The translations under genes were made by a program, and so were the position numbers. From Candidatus Rifleibacteriota bacterium (GTDB lineage: Bacteria; Muiribacteriota; Ozemobacteria; Ozemobacterales; Ozemobacteraceae), in assembly GCA_015232575.1 (NCBI GenBank), contig JADFZL010000015.1:62001-126000 (forward strand): a stretch of 64,000 nucleotides of DNA. Reading direction: 5' to 3'. Below the pieces are notes generated by a model that ran no database searches, had not been told where the DNA came from, and saw nothing but the letters and a program-made list of their open reading frames with translations. Of this stretch, positions 63,821 to 64,000 are shown piece by piece. Position 1 is the first letter of the stretch, and each line of letters starts with the position of its first letter.

Positions 63821-64000
63821 TACAGACCTTTTCTCTCTTGCATTTTAGGCTGTTCTCTTTCGTTTTCCATGAAATCATAGGTAAATCCATACAGGCCATG
63901 TAGAAATGTTTCCCACACACGGTTTTTAGGAAAAAGAATGACAGAATCGCCGATCTTTTGAATCAGCACATCTGTTCCTTCAAAATTGTATTCTTTGGGC
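63820..64000 (-). CDS. vapB: VapB-type antitoxin (5' end outside window)
   Basis: About 59 residues are visible, ending with TAA at 63820-63822. Sequence VLIQKIGDSVILFPKNRVWE then FLHGLYGFTYDFM matches the AbrB/SpoVT-like VapB group paired with this VapC type. The start and a few N-terminal residues lie past the end of the window. The VapBC pair would regulate its own promoter. Confidence 0.88.
   Translation of the reverse strand, partial: PKEYNFEGTDVLIQKIGDSVILFPKNRVWETFLHGLYGFTYDFMENEREQPKMQERKGL

Overview
The window reads as chromosomal DNA from an AT-leaning (about 40% GC by eye) Gram-negative-type anaerobe. Evidence for a diderm is several lipoproteins, a probable outer-membrane barrel protein and a class A penicillin-binding protein; evidence for anaerobic energy metabolism is a complete rnfCDGEAB operon with a multi-cluster RnfB and a small 2[4Fe-4S] ferredoxin. 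The mix (clostripain-like proteins, PilM/N/O/P/C operon, Rnf, DUF2723) would suit a candidate phylum such as Riflebacteria, but nothing here proves the taxon.

Region 1 (1-22.9 kb) is the most striking. A polyunsaturated-fatty-acid (Pfa) synthase locus, consisting of PfaD enoyl reductase (cut by the window edge), a phosphopantetheinyl transferase, PfaA (KS-AT-3xACP-KR-DH) and a PfaC that carries its own AT (KS-CLF-AT-DH-DH), runs directly into oleA, oleB, oleC and oleD, all on the plus strand. The domain layout resembles myxobacterial Pfa2/Pfa3, but the terminal acyltransferase seen there is absent and head-to-head condensation genes follow instead. The likely logic is that a polyene acyl chain is built, OleA condenses two chains, OleD reduces, OleC makes a beta-lactone and OleB decarboxylates, giving a long polyunsaturated olefin of the hentriacontanonaene type. 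In Shewanella the two gene sets are known to cooperate but lie apart; here they form one locus.

Region 2 (23-31.8 kb) holds a DUF2156 (MprF C-terminal-like) protein, a cyclic-nucleotide-domain/CpaE-like ATPase fusion, a large secreted clostripain-family protein, PBP1A and a lipoprotein. Region 3 (31.8-42.1 kb) is clpS-clpA-TPR followed without a break by a type IV pilus/type II secretion assembly operon (PilB/GspE, PilM, PilN, PilO, PilP-like, PilC), then a ferredoxin. Region 4 (42.1-50.5 kb, minus strand) has a TPR protein, a DUF318-type permease with a thioredoxin-like partner, a hypothetical exported protein, and a tight run of rlmI-like, nudix, phosphotransacylase-like, moeA and DUF1786 genes. 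Region 5 (51-56.5 kb) is an envelope cluster (DUF2723 membrane protein, repeat lipoprotein, barrel protein, exported protein). Region 6 (56.8-64 kb, minus strand) is rnfCDGEAB with plsY, and a vapBC module cut by the window end.

Intergenic DNA is rich in repeats of several separate families: a GC-rich three-hairpin element (one array of 106-bp tandem units in front of oleD, single copies before oleC and after pilC), a 65-bp imperfect palindrome, a composite polypurine/GCAGATTACGCAGATT element in four places, an ATCCGTGTGATTCCGTGG element, a 135-bp long inverted repeat and a (CTTT)9 tract. No rRNA, tRNA, CRISPR array or transposase gene was seen.
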